A stretch of DNA of 64,000 nt. It comes from Portunus trituberculatus (Eukaryota; Arthropoda; Malacostraca; Decapoda; Portunidae). Below, piece by piece: positions 1 to 14,200 of the stretch (position 1 is the stretch's first letter; each line of letters starts with the position of its first letter). A model generated the notes under the pieces. It made no database searches and was not told the origin of the DNA. It saw only the letters and a list, made by a program, of their open reading frames with translations. Both the position numbers and the translations under genes were made by a program. The stretch is taken from NCBI RefSeq assembly GCF_017591435.1, contig NC_059258.1, positions 8,090,427 through 8,154,426 on the forward strand. Reading direction: 5' to 3'.

Positions 1-3000
1 AATAACCCACTTTTGACATATTTCACTTCCTTAGACATATATTGTGTTTTGCCTGCATTTCTGAGTTTTGGTTCATAAAACGCTGGAATACATCAAAATA
101 ACCCTTTTTGACATATTTCACTTCCTTAAACAAATAGTGTGTTTTCCCTGCAATTCTGAGTTTTGTTACATAAAACGCTGGAATACACCAAAATAACCCA
201 TTTTTACATATTTCAGTTCCTTAGACAAAATAACCCTTTTTCACATGTGTTTTCGTAGCATTTCCGTGGTTTGGTGGAAAAAAGCTTAAAACTGATTAAA
301 TTACACGTTTTTCTTAATTTTACTTTGGATTCTCTATACTAGCTTGTTTTCATCAATTTTATCGTTTTGAAGCAAAATAATGTAAAATGACGAATAAGCA
401 CAATTTTCAATCGAGATAGTTTTTTTCATAAAACACCTTAAAACACATGAATAATACGTTTTAACAAATATAGTGTTTTGCCTGCATTTATGAGTTTGGT
501 GCATAAAACGCTAAAATACACTAAAATAACCCACTTTTGACATATTTCACTTCCTTAGACATATATTGTGTTTTGCCTGCATTTCTGAGTTTTGGTTCAT
601 AAAACGCTGGAATACATCAAAATAACCCCTTTTTGACATATTTCACTTCCTAAAACATATAGTGTGTTTTCCCTGGAATTCTGTGTTTTGTTACATAAAA
701 CGCTGGAATACACCAAAATAACCCCTTTTTGACATATTTCACTTCCTTAGACAAATCGTGTGTTTTGCCTGCAATTCTGAGTTTTGTTACATAAAACGCT
801 GGAATACACCAAAATAACCCCTTTTTGACATATTTCACTAGACAAATCGTGTGTTTTGCCTGCAATTCTGAGTTTTGTTACATATTTCACTTTTCACTTA
901 GACAAATAGTGTGTTTTCCTGCAATTCTGAGTTTTGTTGCATAAAACGCTGGAATACACCAAAATAACCCATTTTTTACATATTTCAGTTCCTTAGACAA
1001 ATAGTGTGTTTTCGTAGCATTTCTGTGTTTTGGTGGAAAACAGCTAATAACTGATTAAATTACACGTTTTTCTTAATTTTACTTTGGATTCTTGATACTC
1101 GCTTGTTTTCATTAATTTTATCGTTTTGAAGCAAAATAATGTAAAATAACGAAGAAGTACAATTTTCAATCGAGATAGATTTTTTTCATAAAACACCTTA
1201 AAAACACATGAATAAGACGTTTTAACAAATATAGTGTTTTGCCTGCATTTATGAGTTTGGTGCATAAAACGCTAGAAAACACTAAAATAACCCACTTTTG
1301 ACATATTTCACTTCCTTAGACATATATTGTGTTTTGCCTGCATTTCTGAGTTTTGGTTCATAAAACGCTGGAATACATCAAAATAACCCATTTTGCCATA
1401 TTTCACTTCCTTAAACAAATAGTGTGTTTTCCCTGCAATTCTGAGTTTTGTTGCATAAAACGCTGGAATACACCAAAATAACCCATTTTTCACATATTTC
1501 AGTTCCTTAGACAAATTGTGTGTTTTCGTAGCATTTCTGTGTTTTGGTGGAAAACAGTTAAAACTTATTAAATTACACGTTTTTCATAATTTTACTTTGG
1601 ATTCTCTATACTAGCTTGTTTTCATCAATTTTATCGTTTTGAAGCAAAATAATGTAAAATGACGAATAAGCACAATTTTCAATCGAGATAGTTTTTTTCA
1701 TAAAACACCTTAAAAACACATGAATAATACGTTTTAACAAATATAGTGTTTTGCCTGCATTTATGAGTTTGGTGCATAAAACGCTAAAATACACTAAAAT
1801 AACCCACTTTTGACATATTTCACTTCCTTAGACATATATTGTGTTTTGCCTGCATTTCTGAGTTTTGGTTCATAAAACGCTGGAATACATCAAAATAACC
1901 CCTTTTTGACATATTTCACTTCCTAAAACAAATAGTGTGTTTTCCCTGCAATTCTGTGTTTTGTTACATAAAACGCTGGAATACACCAAAATAACCCCTT
2001 TTTGACATATTTCACTACCTTAGACAAATCGTGTGTTTTGCCTGCAATTCTGAGTTTTGTTACATAAAACGCTGGAATACACCAAAATAACCCCTTTTTG
2101 ACATATTTCACTTCCTTAGACAAATAGTGTGTTTTGCCTGCAATTCTGAGTTTTGTTGCATAAAACGCTGGAATACACCAAAATAACCCATTTTTTACAT
2201 ATTTCAGTTCCTTAGACAAATAGTGTGTTTTCGTAGCATTTCTGTGTTTTGGTGGAAAACAGCTAATAACTGATTAAATTACACGTTTTTCTTAATTTTA
2301 CTTTGGATTCTCTATACTAGCTTGTTTTCATTAATTTTATCGTTTTGAAGCAAAATAATGTAAAATAACGAATAAGTACAATTTTCAATCGAGATAGTTT
2401 TTTTTCATAAAACACCTTAAAACACATGAATAAGACGTTTTAACAAATATAGTGTTTTGCCTGCATTTATGAGTTTGGTGCATAAAACGCTAGAATACAC
2501 TAAAATAACCCACTTTTGACATATTTCACTTCCTTAGACATATATTGTGTTTTGCCTGCATTTCTGAGTTTTGGTTCATAAAACGCTGGAATACATCAAA
2601 ATAACCCATTTTGCCATATTTCACTTCTTTAAACAAATAGTGTGTTTTCCCTGCAATTCTGAGTTTTGTTGCATAAAACGCTGGAATACACCAAAATAAC
2701 CCATTTTTTACATATTTCAGTTCCTTAGACAAAGTGTGTTTTCGTAGCATTTCTGTGTTTTGGTGGAAAACAGTTAAAACTTATTAAATTACACGTTTTT
2801 CTTAATTTTACTTTGGATTCTCTATACTAGCTTGTATTCATCAATTTTATCGTTTTAAGCAAAATAATGTAAAATGACGAATAAGCACAATTTTCAATCG
2901 AGATAGTTTTTTTCATAAAACACCTTAAAAACACATGAATAATACGTTTAAACAAATATAGTGTTTTGCCTGCATTTATGAGTTTGGTGCATAAAACGCT

Positions 3001-5200
3001 AAAATACACTAAAATAACCCACTTTTGACATATTTCACTTCCTTAGACATATATTGTGTTTTGCCTGCATTTCTGAGTTTTGGTTCATAAAACGCTGGAA
3101 TACATCAAAATAACCCCTTTTTGACATATTTCACTTCCTAAAACATATAGTGTTTTTCCTGGAATTCTGTGTTTTGTTACATAAAACGCTGGAATACACC
3201 AAAATAACCCCTTTTGACATATTTCACTTCCTTAGACAAATAGTGTGTTTTGCCTGCAATTCTGAGTTTTGTTACATAAAACGCTGGAATACACCAAAAT
3301 AACCCCTTTTGACATATTTCACTTCCTTAGACAAATAACCTGCAATTCTGAGTTTTGTTACATAAAACGCTGGAATACACCAAAATAACCCATTTTTTAC
3401 ATATTTCACTTCCTTAGACAAATTGTGTTTTCCTTAGACAAATAGTGTGTTTTCGTAGCATTTCTGTGTTTTGGTGGAAAACAGCTAAAACTGATTAAAT
3501 TACACGTTTTTCTTAATTTTACTTTGGATTCTCTATACTAGCTTGTTTTCATCAATTTTATCGTTTTGAAGCAAAATAATGTAAAATAACGAATAAGCAC
3601 AATTTTCAATCGAGATAGTTTTTTTCATAAAACACCTTAAAACACATGAATAAGACGTTTTAACAAATATAGTGTTTTGCCTGCATTTATGAGTTTGGTG
3701 CATAAAACGCTAGAATACACTAAAATAACCCACTTTTGACATATTTCACTTCCTTAGACATATATTGTGTTTTGCCTGCATTTCTGAGTTTTGGTTCATA
3801 AAACGCTGGAATACATCAAAATAACCCATTTTTTCACATATTTCACTTCCCTTGGAATAAACAAATAGTGTGTTTTCCCTGCAATTCTGAGTTTTGTTAC
3901 ATAAAACGCTGGAATACACCAAAATAACCCCTTTTTTGTTATATTTCACTAACAAATAGTGTGTTTTCCTGCAATTCTGAGTTTTGTTGCATAAAACGCT
4001 GGAATACACCAAAATAACCCATTTTTACATATTTCAGTTCCTTAGACAAATAGTGTGTTTTCGTAGCATTTCTGTGTTTTGGTGGAAAACAGCTAAAACT
4101 GATTAAATTACACGTTTTTCTAATTTTACTTTGGATTCTCTATACTAGCTTGTTTTCATCAATTTTATCGTTTTGAAGCAAAATAATGTAAAATGACGAA
4201 TAAGCACAATTTTCAATCGAGATAGTTTTTTTCATAAAACACCTTAAAACACATGAATAAGACGTTTAAACAAATATAGTGTTTTGCCTGCATTTATGAG
4301 TTTGGTGCATAAAACGCTAAAATACACTAAAATAACCCACTTTTGACATATTTCACTTCCTTAGACATATATTGTGTTTTGCCTGCATTTCTGAGTTTTG
4401 GTTCATAAAACGCTGGAATACATCAAAATAACCCCTTTTTGACATATTTCACTTCCTTAAACAAATAGTGTGTTTTCCCTGCAATTCTGAGTTTTGTTAC
4501 ATAAAACGCTGGAATACACCAAAATAACCCCTTTTTGACATATTTCACTACCTTAGACAAATCGTGTGTTTTGCCTGCAATTCTGAGTTTTGTTACATAA
4601 AACGCTGGAATAACCCCTTTTGACATATTTCACTTTTTTTTCATAAAACCTTAGACAAATAGTGTGTTTTGCCTGCAATTCTGAGTTTTGTTACATAAAA
4701 CGCTGGAATACACCAAAATAACCCATTTTTGACATATTTCACTTCCTTAGACAAATAGTGTGTTTTGCCTGCATTTCTGAGTTTTGGTGGATAAAACGCT
4801 GGAATACACCAAAATAACCCATTTTTACATATTTCACTTCCTTAGACAAATAGTGTGTTTTCCTGCATTTCTGAGTTTTGTTGCATAAAACGCTGGAATA
4901 CACCAAAATAACCCATTTTTACATATTTCACTTCCTTAGACAAATAGTGTGTTTTCGTAGCATTTCTGTGTTTTGGTGGAAAACAGCTAAAAACTGAAAA
5001 TTACACGTTTTTCTTAATTTTACTTTGGATTCTCTATACTAGCTTGTTTTCATCAATTTTATCGTTTTGAAGCAAAATAATGTAAAATAACATGAATAAG
5101 ACAATTTTCAATATAGTGTTTTGCCTGCATTTTGAGTTTGGTGCATAAAACGCTTAAATACACATGAAATAACCCGTTTTGACATATTTCACTTCCTTAA
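1..5200. repeat. More diverged left part of the 95-bp satellite array
   Basis: Units here carry variants that are rare further right, such as tgccatatttcacttc near 1395 and 2612, and cagttaaaacttatt near 1554 and 2770. A marker with ccctggaattctgtg or its close relative recurs near 660, 1943 and 3157. Long and short units alternate (core spacings about 764, 508, 707, 507, 713 and 607), so the local period is a dimer of about 1.2-1.27 kb. From about 4.2 to 5.2 kb the core is partly lost and extra monomers are present. This looks like an older or separately amplified subfamily, but that is inference from reading by eye. Confidence 0.65.
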
Positions 5201-8200
5201 ACATATAGTGTGTTTTGCCTGCATTTCTGAGTTTTGGTGCATAAAACGCTGGAATACACTAAAATAACCCACTTTTGACATATTTCACTTCCTTAGACAA
5301 ATATTGTGTTTTGCCTGCAATTCTGAGTTTTGTTACATAAAACGCTGGAATACACCAAAATAACCCTTTTGACATATTTCACTTCCTTAGACAAATAGTG
5401 TGTTTTCCTGCAATTCTGAGTTTTGTTGCATAAAACGCTGGAATACACCAAAATAACCCATTTTTACATATTTCAGTTCCTTAGACAAATAGTGTGTTTT
5501 CGTAGCATTTCTGTGTTTTGGTGGAAAACAGCTAAAACTGATTAAATTACACGTTTTTCTTAATTTTACTTTGGATTCTCTATACTAGCTTGTTTTCATC
5601 AATTTTATCGTTTTGAAGCAAAATAATGTAAAATGACGAATAAGCACAATTTTCAATCGAGATAGTTTTTTTCATAAAACACCTTAAAACACATGAATAA
5701 GACGTTTTAACAAATATAGTGTTTTGCCTGCATTTATGAGTTTGGTGCATAAAACGCTAAAATACACTAAAATAACCCACTTTTGACATATTTCACTTCC
5801 TTAGACATATATTGTGTTTTGCCTGCATTTCTGAGTTTTGGTTCATAAAACGCTGGAATACATCAAAATAACCCTTTTGACATATTTCACTTCCTTAAAC
5901 AAATAGTGTGTTTTCCTGCAATTCTGAGTTTTGTTACATAAAACGCTGGAATACACCAAAATAACCCACATTTTCACTACATATTTCATAAAACGCTGGA
6001 ATACACCAAAATAACCCATTTTTACATATTTCAGTTCCTTAGACAAATAGTGTGTTTTCGTAGCATTTCTGTGTTTTGGTGGAAAACAGCTAAAACTGAT
6101 TAAATTACACGTTTTTCTTAATTTTACTTTGGATTCTCTATACTAGCTTGTTTTCATCAATTTTATCGTTTTGAAGCAAAATAATGTAAAATGACGAATA
6201 AGCACAATTTTCAATCGAGTTTTTTCATAAAACACCTTAAAACACATGAATAAGACGTTTTAACAAATATAGTGTTTTGCCTGCATTTATGAGTTTGGTG
6301 CATAAAACGCTAGTACATAAAACGCTATTTCACTTCCTTAGAATACACTGAAAATAACCCACCCTTTTGACATATTTCACTTCCTTAGACATATAGTGTG
6401 TTTTGCCTGCATTCTGAGTTTTGTTACATAAAACGCTGGAATACACCAAAATAACCCTTTTTGACATATTTCACTTCCTTAGACAAATAGTGTGTTTTCC
6501 TGCAATTCTGAGTTTTGTTGCATAAAACGCTGGAATACACCAAAATAACCCATTTTTACATATTTCAGTTCCTTAGACAAATAGTGTGTTTTCGTAGCAT
6601 TTCTGTGTTTTGGTGGAAAACAGCTAAAACTGATTAAATTACACGTTTTTCTTAATTTTACTTTGGATTCTCTATACTAGCTTGTTTTCATCAATTTTAT
6701 CGTTTTGAAGCAAAATAATGTAAAATGACGAATAAGCACAATTTTCAATCGAGATAGTTTTTTTCATAAAACACCTTAAAACACATGAATAAGACGTTTT
6801 AACAAATATAGTGTTTTGCCTGCATTTATGAGTTTGGTGCATAAAACGCTAGAATACACTAAAATAACCCACTTTTGACATATTTCACTTCCTTAGACAT
6901 ATATTGTGTTTTGCCTGCATTTCTGAGTTTTGGTTCATAAAACGCTGGAATACATCAAAATAACCCCTTTTGACATATTTCACTTCCTTAAACAAATAGT
7001 GTGTTTTCCTGCAATTCTGAGTTTTGTTACATAAAACGCTGGAATACACCAAAATAACCCATTTTTGACATATTTCACTACCTTAGACAAATAGTGTGTT
7101 TTGCCTGCAATTCTGAGTTTTGTTACATAAAACGCTGGAATACACCAAAATAACCCTTTTTCACATATTTCACTTCCTTAGACAAATAGTGTGTTTTGCC
7201 TGCAATTCTGAGTTTTGTTGCATAAAACGCTGGAATACACCAAAATAACCCATTTTTACATATTTCAGTTCCTTAGACAAATAGTGTGTTTTCGTAGCAT
7301 TTCTGTGTTTTGGTGGAAAACAGCTAAAAACTGATTAAATTACACGTTTTTCTTAATTTTACTTTGGATTCTCTATACTAGCTTGTTTTCATCAATTTTA
7401 TCGTTTTGAAGCAAAATAATGTAAAATAACGAATAAGCACAATTTTCAATCGAGATAGTTTTTTTCATAAAACACCTTAAAACACATGAATAAGACGTTT
7501 TAACAAATATAGTGTTTTGCCTGCATTTATGAGTTTGGTGCATAAAACGCTAGAATAATACACTAAAATAACCATAAAACGCTGGAATACTTTTGACATA
7601 TTTCACTTCCTTAGACAAATAGTGTGTTTTGCCTGCATTTCTGAGTTTTGGTTCATAAAACGCTGGAATACATCAAAATAACCCCTTTTTGACATATTTC
7701 ACTACCTTAGACAAATAGTGTGTTTTGCCTGCAATTCTGAGTTTTGTTACATAAAACGCTGGAATACACCAAAATAACCCTTTTGCATATTTCACTTCCT
7801 TAGACAAATAGTGTGTTTTCCTGCAATTCTGAGTTTTGTTGCATAAAACGCTGGAATACACCAAAATAACCCATTTTTACATATTTCAGTTCCTTAGACA
7901 AATAGTGTGTTTTCGTAGCATTTCTGTGTTTTGGTGGAAAACAGCTAAAACTGATTAAATTACACGTTTTTCTTAATTTTACTTTGGATTCTCTATACTA
8001 GCTTGTTTTCATCAATTTTATCGTTTTGAAGCAAAATAATGTAAAATGACGAATAAGCACAATTTTCAATCGAGATAGTTTTTTTCATAAAACACCTTAA
8101 AACACATGAATAAGACGTTTTAACAAATATAGTGTTTTGCCTGCATTTATGAGTTTGGTGCATAAAACGCTAAAATACACTAAAATAACCCACTTTTGAC

Positions 8201-11200
8201 ATATTTCACTTCCTTAGACATATATTGTGTTTTGCCTGCATTTCTGAGTTTTGGTTCATAAGACGCTGGAATACATCAAAATAACCCTTTTGACATATTT
8301 CACTTCCTAAAACAAATAGTGTGTTTTCCCTGCAATTCTGAGTTTTGTTACATAAAACGCTGGAATACACCAAAATAACCCTTTTTGACATATTTCACTT
8401 CCTTAGACAAATAGTGTGTTTTGCCTGCAATTCTGAGTTTTGTTACATAAAACGCTGGAATACACCAAAATAACCCTTTTGACATATTTCACTTCCTTAG
8501 ACAAATAGTGTGTTTTGCCTGCAATTCTAAGTTATGTTACATAAAACGCTGGAATACACCAAAATAACCCCTTTTCACTTCCTTACATATTTCACTTCCT
8601 TAGACAAATAGTGTGTTTTCCTGCAATTCTGAGTTTTGTTGCATAAAACGCTGGAATACACCAAAATAACCCATTTTTACATATTTCAGTTCCTTAGACA
8701 AATAGTGTGTTTTCGTAGCATTTCTGTGTTTTGGTGGAAAACAGCTAAAACTGATTAAATTACACGTTTTTCTTAATTTTACTTTGGATTCTCTATACTA
8801 GCTTGTTTTCATCAATTTTATCGTTTTGAAGCAAAATAATGTAAAATGACGAATAAGCACAATTTTCAATCGAGATAGTTTTTTTCATAAAACACCTTAA
8901 AACACATGAATAAGACGTTTTAACAAATATAGTGTTTTGCCTGCATTTATGAGTTTGGTGCATAAAACGCTAGAATACACTAAAATAACCCACTTTTGAC
9001 ATATTTCACTTCCTTAGACATATATTGTGTTTTGCCTGCATTTCTGAGTTTTGGTTCATAAAACGCTGGAATACATCAAAATAACCCTTTTGACATATTT
9101 CACTTCCTTAAACAAATAGTGTGTTTTCCTGCAATTCTGAGTTTTGTTACATAAAACGCTGGAATACACCAAAATAACCCTTTTTACATATTTCACTTCC
9201 TTAGACAAATCGTGTGTTTTGCCTGCAATTCTGAGTTTTGTTACATAAAACGCTGGAATACACCAAAATAACCCCTTTTGACATATTTCACTTCCTTAGA
9301 CAAATAGTGTGTTTTGCCTGCAATTCTGAGTTTTGTTACATAAAACGCTGGAATACACCAAAATAACCCTTTTTCACATATTTCACTTCCTTAGACAAAT
9401 AGTGTGTTTTCCTGCAATTCTGAGTTTTGTTGCATAAAACGCTGGAATACACCAAAATAACCCATTTTTACATATTTCAGTTCCTTAGACAAATAGTGTG
9501 TTTTCGTAGCATTTCTGTGTTTTGGTGGAAAACAGCTAAAACTGATTAAATTACACGTTTTTCTTAATTTTACTTTGGATTCTCTATACTAGCTTGTTTT
9601 CATCAATTTTATCGTTTTGAAGCAAAATAATGTAAAATGACGAATAAGCACAATTTTCAATCGAGATAGTTTTTTTCATAAAACACCTTAAAACACATGA
9701 ATAAGACGTTTTAACAAATATAGTGTTTTGCCTGCATTTATGAGTTTGGTGCATAAAACGCTAGAATACACTAAAATAACCCACTTTTGACATATTTCAC
9801 TTCCTTAGACATATATTGTGTTTTGCCTGCATTTCTGAGTTTTGGTTCATAAAACGCTCGAATACATCAAAATAACCCTTTTTGACATATTTCACTTCCT
9901 TAAACAAATAGTGTGTTTTCCCTGCAATTCTGAGTTTTGTTACATAAAACGCTGGAATACACCAAAATAACCCTTTTTACATATTTCACTTCCTTAGACA
10001 AATCCCTGCATTTCTGAGTTTTGTTACATAAAACGCTAATTTCACTATTTCACTACCTTAGACAAATAGTGTGTTTTGCCTGCAATTCTGAGTTTTGTTA
10101 CATAAAACGCTGGAATACACCAAAATAACATATATGTGTTTTGCCTGCATTTTGACATAAAACGCTGGATTTCATTTTGACATTTTCACTTCCTTACAAA
10201 TAGTGTGTTTTCCTGCAATTCTGAGTTTTGTTGCATAAAACGCTGGAATACACCAAAATAACCCATTTTTACATATTTCAGTTCCTTAGACAAATAGTGT
10301 GTTTTCGTAGCATTTCTGTGTTTTGGTGGAAAACAGCTAAAACTGATTAAATTACACGTTTTTCTTAATTTTACTTTGGATTCTCTATACTAGCTTGTTT
10401 TCATCAATTTTATCGTTTTGAAGCAAAATAATGTAAAATGACGAATAAGCACAATTTTCAATCGAGATAGTTTTTTTTTGATAAAACACCTTAAAACACA
10501 TGAATAAGACGTTTTAACAAATATAGTGTTTTGCCTGCATTTATGAGTTTTGGTGCATAAAACGCTAGAATACACTAAAATAACCCACTTTTGACATATT
10601 TCACTTCCTTAGACATATATTGTGTTTTGCCTGCATTTCTGAGTTTTGGTTCATAAAACGCTGGAATACATCAAAATAACCCTTTTGACATATTTCACTT
10701 CCTTAACACCACAAATAGTGTGTTTTGCCTGCAATTCTGAGTTTTGTTACATAAAACGCTGGAATACACCAAAATAACCCCTTTTGACATATTTCACATA
10801 AAACGCTGGAATACACCAAAATAACCCTTTTTGACATATTTCACTTCCTTAGACAAATAGTGTGTTTTCCTGCAATTCTGAGTTTTGTTGCATAAAACGC
10901 TGGAATACACCAAAATAACCCATTTTTACATATTTCAGTTCCTTAGACAAATAGTGTGTTTTCGTAGCATTTCTGTGTTTTGGTGGAAAACAGCTAAAAC
11001 TGATTAAATTACACGTTTTTCTTAATTTTACTTTGGATTCTCTATACTAGCTTGTTTTCATCAATTTTATCGTTTTGAAGCAAAATAATGTAAAATGACG
11101 AATAAGCACAATTTTCAATCGAGATAGTTTTTTTCATAAAACACCTTAAAACACATGAATAAGACGTTTTAACAAATATAGTGTTTTGCCTGCATTTATG

Positions 11201-14200
11201 AGTTTGGTGCATAAAACGCTAGAATACACTAAAATAACCCACTTTTGACATATTTCACTTCCTTAGACATATATTGTGTTTTGCCTGCATTTCTGAGTTT
11301 TGGTTCATAAAACGCTGGAATACATCAAAATAACCCTTTTGACATATTTCACTTCCTTAAACAAATAGTGTGTTTTCCTGCAATTCTGAGTTTTGTTACA
11401 TAAAACGCTGGAATACACCAAAATAACCCTTTTGACATATTTCACTACCTTAGACAAATAGTGTGTTTTGCCTGCAATTCTGAGTTTTGTTACATAAAAC
11501 GCTGGAATACACCAAAATAACCCATTTTTACATATTTCAGTTCCTTAGACAAATAGTGTGTTTTCGCAATTCTGCATAAAACGCTTACACCAAAATGTTT
11601 TGGTGGAAAACAGCTAAAACTGATTAAATTACACGTTTTTCTTAATTTTACTTTGGATTCTCTATACTAGCTTGTTTTCATCAATTTTATCGTTTTGAAG
11701 CAAAATAATGTAAAATGACGAATAAGCACAATTTTCAATCGAGATAGTTTTTTTCATAAAACACCTTAAAACACATGAATAAGACGTTTTAACAAATATA
11801 GTGTTTTGCCTGCATTTATGAGTTTGGTGCATAAAACGCTAGAATACACTAAAATAACCCACTTTTGACATATTTCACTTCCTTAGACATATATTGTGTT
11901 TTGCCTGCATTTCTGAGTTTTGGTTCATAAAACGCTGGAATACATCAAAATAACCCTTTTTGACATATTTCACTTCCTTAAACAAATAGTGTGTTTTCCC
12001 TGCAATTCTGAGTTTTGTTACATAAAACGCTGGAATACACCAAAATAACCCTTTTTGACATATTTCACTTCCTTAGACAAATAGTGTGTTTTGCCTGCAA
12101 TTCTGAGTTTTGTTACATAAAACGCTGGAATACACCAAAATAACCCATTTTTACATATTTCAGTTCCTTAGACAAATAGTGTGTTTTCGTAGCATTTCTG
12201 TGTTTTGGTGGAAAACAGCTAAAACTGATTAAATTCCACGTTTTCTTAATTTTACTTTGGATTCTCTATACTAGCTTGTTTTCATCAATTTTATCGTTTT
12301 GAAGCAAAATAATGTAAAATGACGAATAAGCACAATTTTCAATCGAGATAGTTTTTTTCATAAAACACCTTAAAACACATGAATAAGACGTTTTAACAAA
12401 TATAGTGTTTTGCCTGCATTTATGAGTTTGGTGCATAAAACGCTAGAATACACTAAAATAACCCACTTTTGACATATTTCACTTCCTTAGACATATATTG
12501 TGTTTTGCCTGCATTTCTGAGTTTTGGTTCATAAAACGCTGGAATACATCAAAATAACCCTTTTGACATATTTCACTTCCTTAAACAAATAGTGTGTTTT
12601 CCTGCAATTCTGAGTTTTGTTACATAAAACGCTGGAATACACCAAAATAACCCTTTTGACATATTTCACTACCTTAGACAAATATGTGTTTTGCCTGCAA
12701 TTCTGAGTTTTGTTACATAAAACGCTGGAATACACCAAAATAACCCTTTTGACATATTTCACTTTTCAATCGAGATTAGACAAATAGTGTGTGTTTTGCC
12801 TGCAATTCTGAGTTTTGTTACATAAAACGCTGGAATACACCAAAATAACCCTTTTTGACATATTTCACTTCCTTAGACAAATAGTGTGTTTTGCCTGCAA
12901 TTCTGAGTTTTGTTGCATAAAACGCTGGAATACACCAAAATAACCCATTTTTACATATTTCAGTTCCTTAGACAAATAGTGTGTTTTCGTAGCATTTCTG
13001 TGTTTTGGTGGAAAACAGCTAAAACTGATTAAATTACACGTTTTTCTTAATTTTACTTTGGATTCTCTATACTAGCTTGTTTTCATCAATTTTATCGTTT
13101 TGAAGCAAAATAATGTAAAATGACGAATAAGCACAATTTTCAATCGAGATAGTTTTTTTCATAAAACACCTTAAAACACATGAATAAGACGTTTTAACAA
13201 ATATAGTGTTTTGCCTGCATTTATGAGTTTGGTGCATAAAACGCTAGAATACACTAAAATAACCCACTTTTGACATATTTCACTTCCTTAGACATATATT
13301 GTGTTTTGCCTGCATTTCTGAGTTTTGGTTCATAAAACGCTGGAATACATCAAAATAACCCTTTTGACATATTTCACTTCCTTAAACAAATAGTGTGGTT
13401 TGCCTGCAATTCTGAGTTTTGTTACATAAAACGCTGGAATGCACCAAAATAACCCATTTTTGACATATTTCACAACCTTAGACAAATAGTGTGTTTTGCT
13501 TGCAATTTTGAGTTTTGTTACATAAAACGCTGGAATACACCAAAATAACCCTTTTTGTGATCACATATTTCACTTCCTTAGACAAATAGTGTGTTTTCCT
13601 TTCTGTGTTTTGGTGGAAAATAGCTGTTTTTCTTAATTTTACTGAGTTTTGTTGCATAAAACGCTGGATTAACTCTATATAGACAAATTGTGTTTTCATT
13701 TCAATTTTATCGTTTTTAAATTACACGCAAAATAATGTAAAATCGTTTTGAAGCAAAATAATGTAAAATGACGAATAAGCAATTTTCAATCGAGATAGTT
13801 TTTTTCATAAAACACCTTAAAAACACATGAATAAGACGTTTAAATAAATATAGTGTTTTGCCTGCATTTATGAGTTTGGTGCATAAAACGCTAGAATACA
13901 CTAAAATAACCCACTTTTGACATATTTCACTTCCTTAGACATATATTGTGTTTTGCCTGCATTTCTGAGTTTTGGTTCATAAAACGCTGGAATACATCAA
14001 AATAACCCCTTTTTGACATATTTCACTTCCTTAAACATAGTGTGTTTTGCCTGCAATTCTGAGTTTTGTTACATAAAACGCTGGAATACACCAAAATAAC
14101 CCTTTTTGACATATTTCACTTCCTTAGACAAATAGTGTGTTTTGCCTGCAATTCTGAGTTTTGTTACATAAAACGCTGGAATACACCAAAATAACCCATT

